From Aplectana chamaeleonis (lineage: Eukaryota; Nematoda; Chromadorea; Rhabditida; Cosmocercidae), in assembly GCA_029168955.1 (NCBI GenBank), contig JAPDOI010000116.1:668501-732500 (forward strand): a stretch of 64,000 bases of DNA. Reading direction: 5' to 3'. A program made the translations under genes and the position numbers. Below the pieces are notes generated by a model. That model was not told the DNA's origin and made no database searches. It was given only the letters and a program-made list of their open reading frames with translations. Shown piece by piece: positions 11,501-23,500 of the stretch. The stretch's first letter is position 1. Each line of letters begins with the position of its first letter.

Positions 11501-14500
11501 TATTCGACACGCATCGAATGCAGTGATCGTCTGAGATGGTCATCGTGTTCACACGATTCGCTAGCCGCTCACAGACGCTCCTTCTCGCTCGCGCTCGCTC
11601 TCACGCGCTTACGCCAGCACCACGAAGCGAGCACCAAGTTTGAAGCTTACTGCTACATCACTAAAGAAGGTGGCATTAAAGGCACAGTCCGAGCTCGTGG
11701 GCAAAATTTGATATTATGGCCCGGACGCTGTGCTTTCAACTAACCGCTTTTTCCAACCGGTCAGTTAGCGTGTGAAAAACTGATAACGGTTGCGGTTAGC
11801 CGATAACGCTAACTTACCACCGAAAATGCTTTGATGAATCCGGCCTCTGAAGATTACATAATTGTCTGTGACGGAGTCTTCTAATGGGTTAGTGTTAAGG
11901 GGTCTGCAGAGTTGCAGAGACCGGCGAGTGGTCGCTGAGCGTCTGCCTTGACGCGGCGACAAAAATATTTCGAAACGCTATCGTCGCGGCGTCGGTTGCC
12001 GCTCTCTGGCAGTGATGTAGGGCCGTCGCGGCGTCAATACACTCTGCGGTGCCCCTCCTCGCCCTTCACGCCGCGTCAGTCGTCATCGTCGCCAATGTAA
12101 TCGATATTGCATCACCCAGTGCTGTTTGTCGCTGCGAGAAACGCCGCGACTTCAACTCTGCGGACCCCTTTAGACAGCGCGGTCTGCGTAGGTGTCACAC
12201 AGTTGCGGCGACCGCTAAAGTCAACAATCGCGTTTTAGTCCATCCATGCCATTGATAGAGTTTTCTAATCGTTGTTTTGTTTTCAGCATCACATTTTGTT
12301 CTGTTGATTTTGAGTCATATTGTGCACGCTGGTGACGGCGTACAAATACATAAATAAATGAAAATGCTCTCAGGATGATCTTCTTTACCAACTCTGGAAG
12401 TGTTCCGTCGATTGAGCGTATGTACTACAGTGGGTATAAAAGGGTAGGTTGTGGGTTATTATCTGCCACATACAATCGAAGATAGAGGTTATACCCTACC
12501 TACAGGAACGAATTGTGGAGGATGAAGTCATTGGAGAAACGAGGATATCCATAGATTTCTCCGCTGAGAAATTATACTTTGCTGAAATCACCTCAGCGAA
12601 GATTTATCGTACGGACTTCGACGGACGCAACACTGATGTGAGAATGTTTTAACATCTGCGTCCGTATTCAAGAAACCACTAGACCATCCCGGGGAGATTT
12701 TTGAAACCAGCAGAAGTATGCGGTGCGCAGGGACCCTTCCGGGAAGCTCCCGTAGTTTACAGGAAATGGTCACTGGCTGTCTCATGCGTCGTTCATGCCT
12801 CAACCGCCGAGCTTTTCTCGCTGCTTTGCGTTCGAAGTATGAATGTCGCCTAAGGCAAAGTCATAGATTAGATGTTTCAGATCGTGATTCCTGGCACGGA
12901 AAATCGGACGACGCTTCTACGGCGTCCATACTCACTGGCGATAGTGGGCGATCAGCTGGTCTACAGCAATATTGGATCGTATGTTCCAAAACTGTCAGTC
13001 TCCCCTCATTATACAACACTCACCATGCTCGCGACATCATCGTCTGTTCATTCTCAGGGAACTCGTGATTGCCGACAAGATCGATGGCTTAGGCGAGAGA
13101 CTGATCGTGGAGACTCCCACGCCAGTTCAGAGTATAACCGTATCGATGGCGAATTCGCAGCGATGTGAGCTCTTCTACTTCACATAAAATTTAAACTGCA
13201 TGGTGATGTCTTCAGGTGTGTTCAAATTTTCAGGCGATTTGGACGCGTGCGCTACGCTGAAGTGTGGCGACGAGTGTCGCCTCAATGCGCGAGGTGAACC
13301 GCACTGCGCGTGTCGCGGCGAGCGCAAACTCAACGCGGACAATGTCACATGCAGTGGAAGTGGTGAAGATGTGTAAAATTGACCGTGGTATATTTTTTGA
13401 ACCTATTTATTGAGTTCCTGTTCAGAGTACGCGACAAAGACATGTGCGGAGAATGAGTTTCTATGTCGTCTTGGTGACAAATGTATTCCATATGAGGAGA
13501 CTTGTGACAGATATCCAGACTGTGCTCATGCTGAGGATGAGGATGAGGATATGTGCAGTGAGTACGAATTGAGCGCTATCAAAAACTAACATATTGGGAG
13601 TTATCTGGGCTGGGATTCATGAACGGCAAACCATGGGCTACAGTTAAGTTTGGTCGAAAAATAGCATGCAGTTATTGGAGGTAAACCCATACGCGGCCCC
13701 TGGTTTGAATTCATGAATTCCAGCCCTGATGGCTGCAGACGGTTACAGACAGCTTTGAGATTTTCTGCGACTGTGAGCTGGTGAGGTAGAGCTGGCGACA
13801 GTTAGCGACTAACGACTCAAGGAGTCATTGGATAGATACCCTCTATAAAACGTCGTAATTCACATCATTCGAGGCGCGAGCGGCGCGCGCAACGCCTCGG
13901 CCTCCGTCTGCCCTACGCTCTCTCACTGTCTCTCACCTCCGCTCCGCACCAGCACGCGTAGGAACTATGTGAATTTCGCCGTTTTATAGCCTGTACGGGC
14001 AGAATTGATTCGTCATGTGAATGAATGTGTGCAAGAACGTTTAAAGGCACAGTACACCCTCAGATATGAATTTTGAGTTTTTCAGGTAATTGTGTAGAAG
14101 ACCCCTCTTGTATAACATGTGTCAAAGGCGAGATCTCAATTCCTTCAAATAAGCGAGATATAAGCTACCACCATAGGCCCGACCCCCTTCGTTCAGCACC
14201 ACAGGCGCGGCCCCCTAACAGGTTTCCGGACTCGATAGCTGCTTGATGGATGAATGAATCTTATCAAGTCGTCGTTCTTGAGTCCATTGCCGGACTGTCT
14301 CCTTATCGTGGCTCGCTCTCGCGCAACGATTACGAATGAAGAGGGTTACAGGCATGAGACAACTCGTCCACCAATTTTTTACCTCAAAATCTAGGCATTT
14401 TTGAAGAGCCAAAACTCTGTTTAAAGGGGGTCTTAGACGATTTCAGAGATACCACTGTGATCACCGTTGAACTCTCTCCAAGATAAGCATGAAATCTGAA

Positions 14501-17500
14501 AATCAATTTTTTTGGGTATTTGGTGCCTTTAACCCACTTTTTGGTCATAACAACCGTACTTTGAACGAATCGAATGATTTGAATATTCATTCGACTGAAA
14601 AAGTCGACTACGAATAATTTAAAAAGTGCCAATTTCCGATCAATCCGGAAAACCGAATATTCGAAAAGCTGGGAATCACGAATTATTTGAAAAGTCGAAT
14701 GTTCGAGAAAATCTGGAATTGTAAAAGTACAATAACAACTATTATGAGGTGCAGACGACTAGAGTTCGTCTGCGGCCGTCCGAAATTCTCACAATCCTCC
14801 TGGTATGAAGCAATGTTTAGGCTTTTTGTGTGGCAAGTGTGAAAAAATTTGGTTTGTGGTAATAAAATACAATTTTCAATTTGTTTCATTTAGGATGAAG
14901 CTCGGTTGCGACTGACCATTAAAAAAAGGAGAACGCGAAAGAATTTACGAGCATCATAGCGTTAAGAATGTCTGGAGAAAATGACGCTAAAAAAATGCAA
15001 AAAATGGACGATTTCCAGCGAAGATGAGGATGGAAATGGAGTCAAAGTATAGTAAATTGCTTGATACCCATCAAAAAAAGATTGTAAGAGATGCCCCTAG
15101 CCCAAAGAAGAATCATGCCCCCCCCCAAAAAAAAAAGCAAAGAAGAACCACTAAATATTTTCGAAATGATGCGTTCGCGCATGAAAGCGCGTTATGGCGC
15201 ATCAATAACTCTCTCAGGGATGTACAGTTCACCTCCGCACTGCCGTTCAGTCCGCAAAGTGCACGTTGATTGCGAAAGCATGCTGCGGCGCGGTTGAGAG
15301 TATCCTCAGACAGTGATATGGGATCACCCGGGCGGTTTTTGCCTTTGGTGCCCGGGTAATCACACCGCCCGGGTGACCCCACATCCCTGTCTGACAAGGG
15401 AAGTATAAGAAGCGTAGGTCTGAACGGTAGAAATATAATGTCATGTGGGAATGTTCACGCATAACATGGTGAAATAGTGTTGGGTACCCGCCGCGAGAGA
15501 TAGATCTGAAGGAGTTATAAGCTGCGAAAGTTTGCCGACCAACGACCTCCTCCTAGTCAATGAATTGTTAAGCGGTTGAGCCAACAGCAACGACGGCGCC
15601 AAGGGAGGAAGGGGCAGTGGTGGGCATGTGACCAGGGTTCGAATCTCCCCCAGAATTATCTTTTTGCAAATTCACGGAGCTTTCATATTTTGATAAAAAA
15701 TTATATCACAAATGTCATGTTATCCTTTTGCTGTGCGATATAGCCATATAGACAGTGAAATAGACTTGGGTACAAGGGATTCAAGGTTTTGTTTCCCATA
15801 AAAGCTTTCCCATTGTTTTGGAGAGCTTATATGTATGATTGGGAAGTATCACCCCACATATTTTGAACAAGTTACGAGAACAAATAAGTAACAGAAGACG
15901 GTGCGCTTGGTGCAGTCGGCTTCTGCGACCACCCGTAGTCTGACCGTCATGCCCCTCATTTTCCCATCGGGATAGGTCGGAGAAATGCTCTTTGTCCAAT
16001 TACTAGAGCCGGGTGGACGCTTCCCATTGAAGGGTGTATTCAAGACGAAGAAGCTCTACGTCGTCAGCGGAATATCCCATATCATGACGACGTTAGCAAC
16101 ACTTGCATTTTTCGAGAATGTTTTCATCCAGCAAATGCCGGAGAATTGTGTTCTCTTTATCGACCAAAGGAGTGATTTTTCCAATCGAAGCGCGATACAG
16201 GCTCTTGTGCCGGCGGGGAAAACTTGCAGATTTTGACCGCCTGGCGTAACAAGCTTGGTTCAGCTGGCAAACATCGGGTTTTCCAGCTATTCGAAAGCAC
16301 TGCTCAACCGATTTCACTCTACTATTGCTCTTCAAATGTTTGAAATTTTAGGTCATTTGAAAAAACATATGGTTTCCGGCGTGGACGATGCCTTTAAAGG
16401 CATCGTACGCGCTGAAATCCACTTTCCATTTTTTATGCTCAATCCCTTCCTCGGGCCCCTGTGAGAACGTACAACGAGCTTGGCTGCTCAAAAACGTACC
16501 ATTGTGAGCATAGAGGAAGTGGAAAGTAAGGGATTCCGTCAAAAGGGGCCGGCCTTCCGTCAGTCATTTGGCACTTTCGCAATATTTGAGCAGAACGTCA
16601 TGTCGCTAAGTACAGGGCATGCCACTGTACGCTGACGCACCGTCGGATGAAAGTGGCATTATCGACTGAAAATTTCTCGTCACACAGCGATTGCCTCCAA
16701 CGCCGCGCCAATGGACGAATTGTGGAACTGTTCCTTGCGCCCTCCGCGTAACTATCCCGAGTCGATGCCGGCGCGAATTTCAAATGATTTTCAGAAGTTT
16801 TTTTAGAACGTTTTTTCTTGAAAAGTTAACGTTTTTGAGCGGGCTTTTCGTTACCTTTAGTCACTATAGGGGGAAAACAACTCAAAAACGCTTAAAACGA
16901 AACATGGTTTTCAGCGCGTACGATGCCTTTAAGGCCGGCTACGTTCTTATACGTCCGGGTCTTTTCGAAACTCCAACTGATCTCGAATTCCCAGTAGCGC
17001 TCAGCCCCTGCGAAGAGATAGGTTGTCAGGGGCCTATCGCGTTCATTCGCTGTCCCTATTGCGGAATTTGCTTATGTGTGATGCATTATGTGCCTAATTA
17101 CCATTGGTGAAAGAAATGGTTATGTATTTTGCGTCCCATAAAGTGATAAGGTTGTTAAAAATATGTGATGTTAATACTTCTAAATCATATAAGTTCTCCA
17201 AAACAATGGAAATCCTTGATGGGGAACAAAACCTTGAATACCTTGTACCCGAGTCTATTTCACTGTCGATATGGCTATATCGCGCAGCAAAAGGATAAGA
17301 TGACATTTGTGATATAATTTTCGATCAAAATATGAAAGTTCCGTGAATTTGCGAAAAAAGCAGCCCTGTGGGAGATTCGAACCCTGGTCAGATGCCCACC
17401 ACTGCCCCTTCCCTCCTTTGCGCCGTCGATGCTGTTGGCTTAACCGCTTAACAATTCATAGACTAGGAGGAGGTCGATGGTTCGGCAAACTTTCGGCGCT

Positions 17501-20500
17501 CATAATTCCTTCAGATCTATCATTCGCGGCGGGTACCCAACACTATTTCACCATGTAATGCGTGAACATTCCCTTATGACATTAGATTTCTACCGTTCAG
17601 ACCTACGCTTCTTATACTTCCCTTGTGAGGATACTCGCAACCGCTCCGCAGCATGCTTTCGCAATCAGCGTGCACTTTGTGGACTGAACGGCAGTGAGGA
17701 GGTGAACTGTATAGGGCTTCAACTCATACAAAAACCCGCTCCACGCCCCGCCGAAAAGCCGGCGTCGCCAGCGGGATAGTGGCCGTGGAGCCCAAAATTT
17801 GAAGTTTTGTCGCCCGCGGTAGTGGCTACTGCGGGCGCGGTAGTGACTGTAGTGGGCGAGCAGCTGCTTCGCGCCTGGGTAACAAGCCGCTCTTAAAGGC
17901 AGTGTTCACGATGATTCTCGTTTCCAAGTTTTCCACTCAAAACAATGCGTTGGCAACCAAGTGTTGCCAAAATCATGAAGAAACGGCGAGAAACGCACTA
18001 ATTCGTCTTATTTTAGTGACATTATTCTATGGCCTGGACTAGTTGTCTGGTTGGATGAACATGTTCACGGTGGTTGTCACCGGTCAAAAATGGGACTAAT
18101 CGAAAATGGAAGAATATTTTGGGCGAAACAGTATTAGTTAGGGCCCGAAGGAGAGAACGGAGCAATATAGAATGGAGAATTGCAAAAGACGGGTCCATAA
18201 AAGATGTCATTGTCACAACGAACAGTTCCATTGATACTTAAGAGGCGGGCTGATACTTAAGGATTTCGCGCCCTTCTGGTGCGTTTTTCTCGGTTTCTTC
18301 GTCATTTCAGTTCTACTCGGGGGCCAAACAATCGATTTAGCGATTAATCTCAAAATCGAAGATTATCGTGAACACTGCCTTTAAGACAAGTCGCTGATTC
18401 TGATAAGCCTGGGCGACGAGCCCCTTCGAATTTTATGCACTGGGCGTCGAGCCCACGAATATAGAAGACCACCCAGCCCACTACAAGCCCCGCCCACTTA
18501 ATTATGCCTAAGGACCCGCCCCCACTTGAATTTTAATGTTTTTTTCAATTTTTCTCTTTTATTTTGTTTAATCTACGACCGCTAAGGAACTTTTCAGTTT
18601 TTCAGGTCCACTGTACTGCTGTCTACGCCTGCCAGCAAAATTATTTCTACAGATTTCATTCATAATTTGGAAGAACAAATAATTGCACAAAAATTGTCAT
18701 AAATGCACAATAACGAGATTCTCCATAACACGTAGCACCGTAGGAAAAAAAAACAGTAACCGAGATAGAAACAGTAACCGATTGGAGATTCCATTAATGA
18801 GGTGTATGAAAAAATAACAAATATCAGAGTATCAACGATATCAGCGAAAAACAAGTACAAAAACAAATGTTGAAATGACCAATACGCCTCGTTTAATAAA
18901 ATTCAGAGTTGACGGTTACACAGGACCCCTGATACATCAAGCATCAAGCAAACACTAGATAAGGGCGCATGTATGTAGAAGAGATAGAGGCTCTCTACAC
19001 ACTGAGGGAGGAGTTGTCTCGCCTTCTGCTGCTCTTTTTCCAATCGGGACCACTTTGATTGAATTGAGTAGCGTAACTTGTCGAACTGCAAATACAGGAC
19101 AAATCCTCCCTCTGTGTGTAGAGAGCTCCTATCCCCACTTCGACGCAACGATGGGCACAATGGGAATCGGGCCCAGAAAGGAATAACTCCGCGAAGGTGG
19201 AGAGTTATGAGGAATTATGAGACAGTTTTGAAGAGAATTCATGTAGATTCCAAATCATTTTTAGAATTTGAAAATTTTCCAACTTGCCGAGTTTTTTTTC
19301 ATATTGCGCCATTTTTTCCTGTTTAGAAAAGGGCGAGATGGGAGTGTAAATGCCGGTTTGACTGTGCTTACAGGCGTTGTAGCGTCATGAAACGCGGGAT
19401 CAGAGTCAGTGATTTGTTTATTTATAAGCAAATTGTTTAAACTAACGTGTATGCTGCACAGCCTTTCCCGTCGGCAGCGTCGTTAACGTGAGTACCATTT
19501 CCGCACATTTCGTCTCATTTTACTTACCAAGTGATTCGGAGAGCAATCCCGTTTTATTTTTTGAAAAAATTCTGCGAGCTTCCTCCTAAATTTTCCTTTT
19601 TTTTTCGAAAAATTCCAAAATTTCAAGACTCCCTTGTTGCGCCGGGTCGCAGCAGTGCTCAACCTTGGGAATTAGTAAGGATAGCTGCAGCTGGCGACAC
19701 TCAGCGGAGGTATGAATGACAGGCCACAGTGGGCGAGTTCAGTAATCGGGTGTTATAGGGTAGCGACTGTTGGCGACTATTACTACGGGGCCAAACTGAG
19801 AGGATAAAGGGGCTGGCGGCAGTTGGCGACAGACGATTACAGACAGGTTTGAAAGACTCCGAGGCTGCAACCCTGTAAATGAAGGGGCTGGCGATAGGTG
19901 GCGACTATTGACTAAGGGCGTAATTGGTCACATACAGGCAAGAGAGGAACTGCTTGCAACTTAAAGGCAGTGTCCACGATAAAAATCGTTTTTCTGTTTT
20001 TGAGCCTATCTTGAAAACGGTCCCATGCTGATTCCAACGATGTCTCTAAAATCGTATGCGGCCTCCTAGGAACGGAATTATGGTCCCTCAAAAATTGAGC
20101 TAGAGAACCATGGTGGACGAGTTTTCCGAGGCTTGTAACTTCCGTCTTCTGCCGTCGATGTATGCGAGCTGACCTGAGTAAAGAGAGAAGTCGAGAATGA
20201 AGGAAAGAACGGGGCCAATAATTGGAGACCATTGCTCATGTCACAATTTCAAGCTTTCATTCGTTCACGTCGGTGGGCGGGCAATGCGCTTTTAGGGTTT
20301 GCCTTGCGCTCAAAGTGGCAACATCGGGCTCTTTTGGAGCTCTTCCTGACTCGTTTTCATGCGCTCTTTCGACCTTATCGTTACAGAGTGTCCCTCCACT
20401 ACCTATTCCTAGAGGAATTCCAAACACTTTTTCCATCGTGAACACTGCTTTTAAAAGATTGGATATGCTCAAAACCAGCCACCACCGCAGATTTACGACT

Positions 20501-23500
20501 GCGTAGCGGCAGTGGGCTATGGTTCAGTGACGAACTTCTTCTTTCAAGGCAAACGAACGTGTCGCCCCGGCTACTTCAACTGTGGCAGCGGACTGTGTGT
20601 GGCGTTGTCGAAGAAGTGCGATCGGAACAACGACTGTTTGAACTTTGCTGACGAGATCGACTGTGAATGCAATAAGGACGAATTCAAGTGAGTGGCTTGA
20701 TGTCGCCGACAATTCGAAGAAATGTATTTCTGGCCTATTTGTAACGCTAAAAGGTGTTATTGTAGCGCTAGAGTTGATTACTAAAGTTTATTGTAATGCG
20801 ATACAAACTATAGCAGTAACAAGATTACCTCATAACAGGACGAACGGCCCACAGGCTAGGAATAAAAATGCACGCAGGAATAATCAGCTCTGACAAACGG
20901 GTACTGGCTAGGCCGTAGAAAGCGTTTTCTGCCTCATTTCCCCCCGTTCCTTTCTGTAGAGAACAAGTGCGGCCTAGTTACGGGGCGGTTTTCCTATTGG
21001 TCAATCGGGAAAAAGGCGTAGCGACCCAATCACGTTCCTGTAGCCTAGCTAAGAAGAAAAACCACCCTGGCTGTCCAACTCTCGTCAGATCCTGTACCTG
21101 ATTGGTTGCTCTCCGCTCGGCCTAGTAACCGAGCAGAGACAACGCGTTCTACTTCGTCGAGAAATGCTACGCTGCTTCATGGCGTCCATTTCAAGCCACC
21201 CGTGCTGCACGTCGCACTTCCTAAGGCCCTAGTTATACACCAGCATTCCGCCGCCGCTGGCTTCCGCGGCATGTCTGCTATTGATCAGTTTCGAAATCTG
21301 ATCAATCGCAGACGTCCCGCAAGAACCAGCGACACCAAATCGCCGATGTATAACTAGGGCCTAAGTGCTGCTGATGGCTACTCGAAAACTGTATGTTTTT
21401 TAATGCGTACTCCTTCCGTTTCTCTAATGTGAGCCCCTGTCTCGTTATTTGCAATGAAATTTTTGCACCAACTTCCGGTGGGCCAACTCTCATTACTTTG
21501 TCTCAACTAAAGTTGATGGTTCGCCGAAATTTCTCACAATGAAGTGACTCGACCCAAACCACTTGTATGTAGTGTTAAAATGCGGGTGTGATTCCGTCAA
21601 ATTACTTTTTTCGAACAATCTGATTCCCATGAGTTGTATTTTTAAATCCCAAATATACTCTTGTTTTTCAACGCCTTCAAAGCGTGTTTCAATAGAAAAG
21701 CTTCGATGTTAGCGAATCCGTAGACGATGTAGTCGTATCGTATCACGGAGCGTGATTTGAACTTTCTTTACGACACATGAGGTAGCACAAAAACCTGTCA
21801 TTCAGTCATAAATCAATGAAATCAATCAAACAACGTATCCGACACGGAAGTAAAGGGCGGAAACATTTTTACAGCAGCAGGTCCCGCGCCGAATAGAGGT
21901 TGCGCGAATGTTGCGAGTTAACTTTGCAAGGGGCTCGTGAAGCCCAATGAGCGATAAAAACGGTTCGTTGGGCTTCCTCATGAAGTACATATTTAACCAC
22001 GACTGATGTGAAAGAAAGGGAAAAGTTATAGGCAAAAAACTCAAAGTTAGGTACATGGACAGCCCCACTTAATCACAAGGTGATGGCCAAATCTACCGAT
22101 CATGAGGAAACCTTCCCTATCGTTATTACTGCCTGCTTGCCCGCGGGATTGGTGAGCCATACAGCTTCCTGCATCCCGGTGAAGGACAGCGTATGGTCTT
22201 GAAAGGTTAGATGGCGTGCGATCTTACACAGTCCTAGCAAGGCCTACAAACGTACGGTTTTAATCGTGCCTAGCAAGGTGGAGTGACCTGTGATTGGACT
22301 CTGGCCTAGCAAGGCAAGGTGTTGCGGATGTCGACCCTGGCCTAGGAAGGTAAGTCTCCGCCTCGGAAACGCTCATTTTGCCGTAAATAGGCCGTGACCC
22401 GAGCCTATGTACGGCATTATCGTGGCCTAGTCGGAACCCTATTGTGAGAGAATGAATATAGAGGCGAGTGGAAGGGGTGTGCGGTGGGAACAGTCACGCC
22501 GCTACCCTGGGCGGAGGCGAAGCATAGAGTGATTTCACTGCGTCCTCAGAGAGGAAGAGTCAGAGATAGTGGCACGAGGAATCGTATACAACAACTATAT
22601 AAGAGCCACCAGACTGACGATATACAGTCGCGACCGGGCTCACAATTCGAATGGGGAAAGCTCATGTGCACTTTCGCGGCGCATCGTGTTGACTACGAAA
22701 TATGTGAGTGCGATACGGCACATGATGAGTCAACAGATGGATTAAAGGCAGCATTCACGCTCGTAAACGTGATTGGGATAACAATATGAATCGAACCGCA
22801 TGGCTTACAACGTAATGCCTACGCATTTTGAAGTGTCAAAAATGACCCAAAATGCCGCTACATAAGTTAGAAGTTAGCCCCGCCCTGGATTTTCACGCCC
22901 CCTGTATTTGCTCTTTGCTCCAAAGCAGGGTTGCTGGGTCGTCTTCGCCGTCAGTGACGTGTGTGGTTCACTTTTTAGACAACCTACCAGCAGTACCGAC
23001 GGCGAATATGACCCAGCAACCTTGCGTTGCAGGAAAAGGTCAAATACTGGGGTCGTGAAAATACAGGGCGGGGCCAACTTCTAACTCGTGTAGCGGCATT
23101 GTGGGTCGTTTTTGACACTTCAAAATGCGTAGGCGTTGTAATCCGGGCCATACCATTCCATTTCCGTCGTTATCTCAATCACGTTTACGAGCGTGTATGC
23201 TGCCTTTAAGAGAAGGATTTGATAACAAATGAAGTATTTCGATAGCAAAGAGCGATCTCGATAACAACTGTCTACATAATGTATATAGATGCGATTCTGG
23301 AGTATGTATACCGAAAAATGCCACATGCGATATGAAACCCGACTGCAACGATGCTAGTGATGAAAAGAATTGCCGTGAGTTTATTCATTGAGCCGCATAG
23401 ATCTCACCTATCGACGAAATCCCAAATTTAGCACCACGGAACTGCTCCAATACAGCCGACTTTGACATTCCTGGACTGGTGAATTGTGTCGGCACGACGC

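Larger units (their letters stand above)
8641..11847. mobile_element. Possible large TIR element with GAGGCCGGATTCATCAA ends
   Basis: GAGGCCGGATTCATCAA near 8642 reappears in inverse (TTGATGAATCCGGCCTC) at 11831-11847, each followed inward by related GCGGTTAG sequence. The left terminal segment is repeated at about 9398-9545 (it matches 8596-8745). This could be one element with a duplicated end or two overlapping insertions. Confidence 0.45.
8448..12373 (+). other. LRP intron 9, about 3.9 kb
   Basis: Holds a duplicated segment and a 42-bp minisatellite (8594-9596), an A/T-rich stretch with short palindromes around GAAATTTCG (10450-10640), an E-box MITE with SL1 cassette (10967-11535), a fragment of a TTAA-type MITE (11680-11735) and another MITE (11899-12168). 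The exons at 8252-8447 and 12374-12443 join in phase, so nothing coding is missing. Confidence 0.75.
13558..20548 (+). other. LRP intron 15, about 7 kb
   Basis: Between LDL-A modules 1 and 2, which join in phase. Contents: a small MITE (13608-13731), TTAA-type MITEs (14046-14528, 17897-18380, 19965-20450), and a long-TIR element (15224-17710) with another MITE inside. Between 18385 and 19960 I see only A/T-rich non-coding sequence with one short inverted repeat (about 18987-19128). Confidence 0.75.
20688..23288 (+). other. LRP intron 16 with two MITEs
   Basis: It splits LDL-A module 3 between its first two cysteines. Contains a 143-bp MITE (21222-21364), a stretch with several GCCTAGCAAGG repeats (about 22220-22400) and a TTAA-type MITE (22746-23205). 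Otherwise I see nothing in 21365-22215. Confidence 0.7.

Noticed and set aside
12718..13068. Plus-strand frames across 12718-13168
   Set aside because: These are wrong-frame readings through LRP exons 12-13 and the intron between them.
15600..15655. Possible tRNA around GGTTCGAATCTCCC
   Set aside because: A B box is present but no convincing A box, anticodon arm or acceptor pairing; it is part of a long-TIR arm repeated at about 17364.
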